In this document: positions 6,687 to 6,940 of the stretch, one piece after another
How the letters are laid out: the number at the start of each line of letters is the position of its first letter
Numbering within the stretch: the stretch's first letter is position 1
From: Deltaproteobacteria bacterium
GTDB lineage: Bacteria > Desulfobacterota > Desulfovibrionia > Desulfovibrionales > Desulfovibrionaceae
Length of the DNA: 6,940 nt
NCBI GenBank assembly: GCA_025350085.1
Contig: JANXYI010000034.1
Location: 1-6,940, forward strand
Direction of reading: 5' to 3'
Notes under the pieces: generated by a model
Database searches by the model: none
The model's input: the letters and a program-made list of their open reading frames with translations, nothing else
Told to the model about the DNA's origin: nothing
Program-made: the position numbers and the translations under genes

Positions 6687-6940
6687 GTGACGCGCCGCAC
6701 GCCCCCTTGCCCTGCGCCCCTGCACTTGCCCTTCTGGGGCCTTGTCTGCGGCCTGATCCTGCTGCTCGGCCCGGCCCTGGCCGGCGCACAGGCCCGCGCA
6801 GGCGAGCACATAGACGGGCGCGCGAAAGTGCGCGTAGAAGGGCCCATGGACGCAAGCATGAACAGGCGCGGGGACGCGGCACAGGCCCCGGTGTTCCAGG
6901 CCGACGTGGACGTGCCCATGCGCGACGGGGTCATCCTGCG
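6687..6940 (+). CDS. Secreted protein, probable CocE/NonD-type hydrolase (3'-truncated by window)
   Basis: The frame opens at GTG 6687 and runs to the window edge without a stop (84 codons plus two bases). The first 40 residues form a signal peptide: Arg-rich n-region (MTRRT), a hydrophobic core (LPFWGLVCGLILLLGPALA, 14-32) and Ala-X-Ala cleavage options (ALA at 30-32, AGA or AQA at 32-36). The absence of a lipobox Cys argues for a soluble exported protein. A polar linker follows (about 37-67). The last visible residues, FQADVDVPMRDGVIL (70-84), resemble the first strand of CocE/NonD and X-Pro dipeptidyl-peptidase (S15) alpha/beta hydrolases (V.VPMRDGV.L). The catalytic Ser-Asp-His triad would be downstream, so the family call rests on one motif. 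Only 21 nt separate it from uppS, suggesting co-transcription. Confidence 0.68.
   Translation, partial: MTRRTPPCPAPLHLPFWGLVCGLILLLGPALAGAQARAGEHIDGRAKVRVEGPMDASMNRRGDAAQAPVFQADVDVPMRDGVIL

Noticed and set aside
5487..6809. 440-codon open frame on the minus strand across frr, uppS and the last gene
   Set aside because: Same GC-rich antisense artefact. It covers three well-supported + strand genes and shows no family motif.

Overview
The window is a GC-rich (roughly two-thirds G+C by eye), densely packed bacterial chromosome segment. All ten genes are on the + strand. Protein sequences and gene content suggest a sulfate-reducing Desulfovibrionaceae-type bacterium: a CbiK-type anaerobic cobaltochelatase, a short single-core EF-Ts, a receiver-only response regulator with Desulfovibrio-like sequence, and high GC. 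The taxonomic call is inference, because no search was run.

Left part (1-2964): the 3' end of polA (DNA polymerase I, polymerase domain only) is followed after 7 nt by cbiK (sirohydrochlorin cobaltochelatase). A 123-nt gap leads to a stand-alone CheY-like receiver protein with a clear Shine-Dalgarno. Only 8 nt later comes a fumarylacetoacetate hydrolase (FAH) family enzyme. The spacing suggests two short co-transcribed pairs.

Middle (2965-4571): a 172-nt intergenic region carries a candidate sigma70 promoter (TTGCCA, 17 nt, TAAAAG) and a strongly structured leader upstream of rpsB. rpsB and tsf follow, only 3 nt apart. A textbook intrinsic terminator (9-bp stem, GCAA tetraloop, T-rich tail) then separates them from the next genes.

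Right part (4572-6940): pyrH, frr and uppS form a tight run with gaps of 1 and 5 nt. They encode UMP kinase, ribosome recycling factor and undecaprenyl diphosphate synthase. Where many bacteria have cdsA after uppS, this window has the 5' end of a gene for a secreted protein. It has a GTG start, a good Shine-Dalgarno, a signal peptide and the beginning of what looks like a CocE/NonD or X-Pro-peptidase-type hydrolase domain. The window cuts it off after 84 codons.

Functionally, this is the conserved translation and envelope-precursor cluster rpsB-tsf-pyrH-frr-uppS, preceded by unrelated metabolic and regulatory genes. I see no mobile element, CRISPR array, tRNA, rRNA or defence system, and no convincing novel multi-gene system. 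The observations most worth following are the nested hairpin leader of rpsB and the secreted hydrolase-like gene at the right edge.
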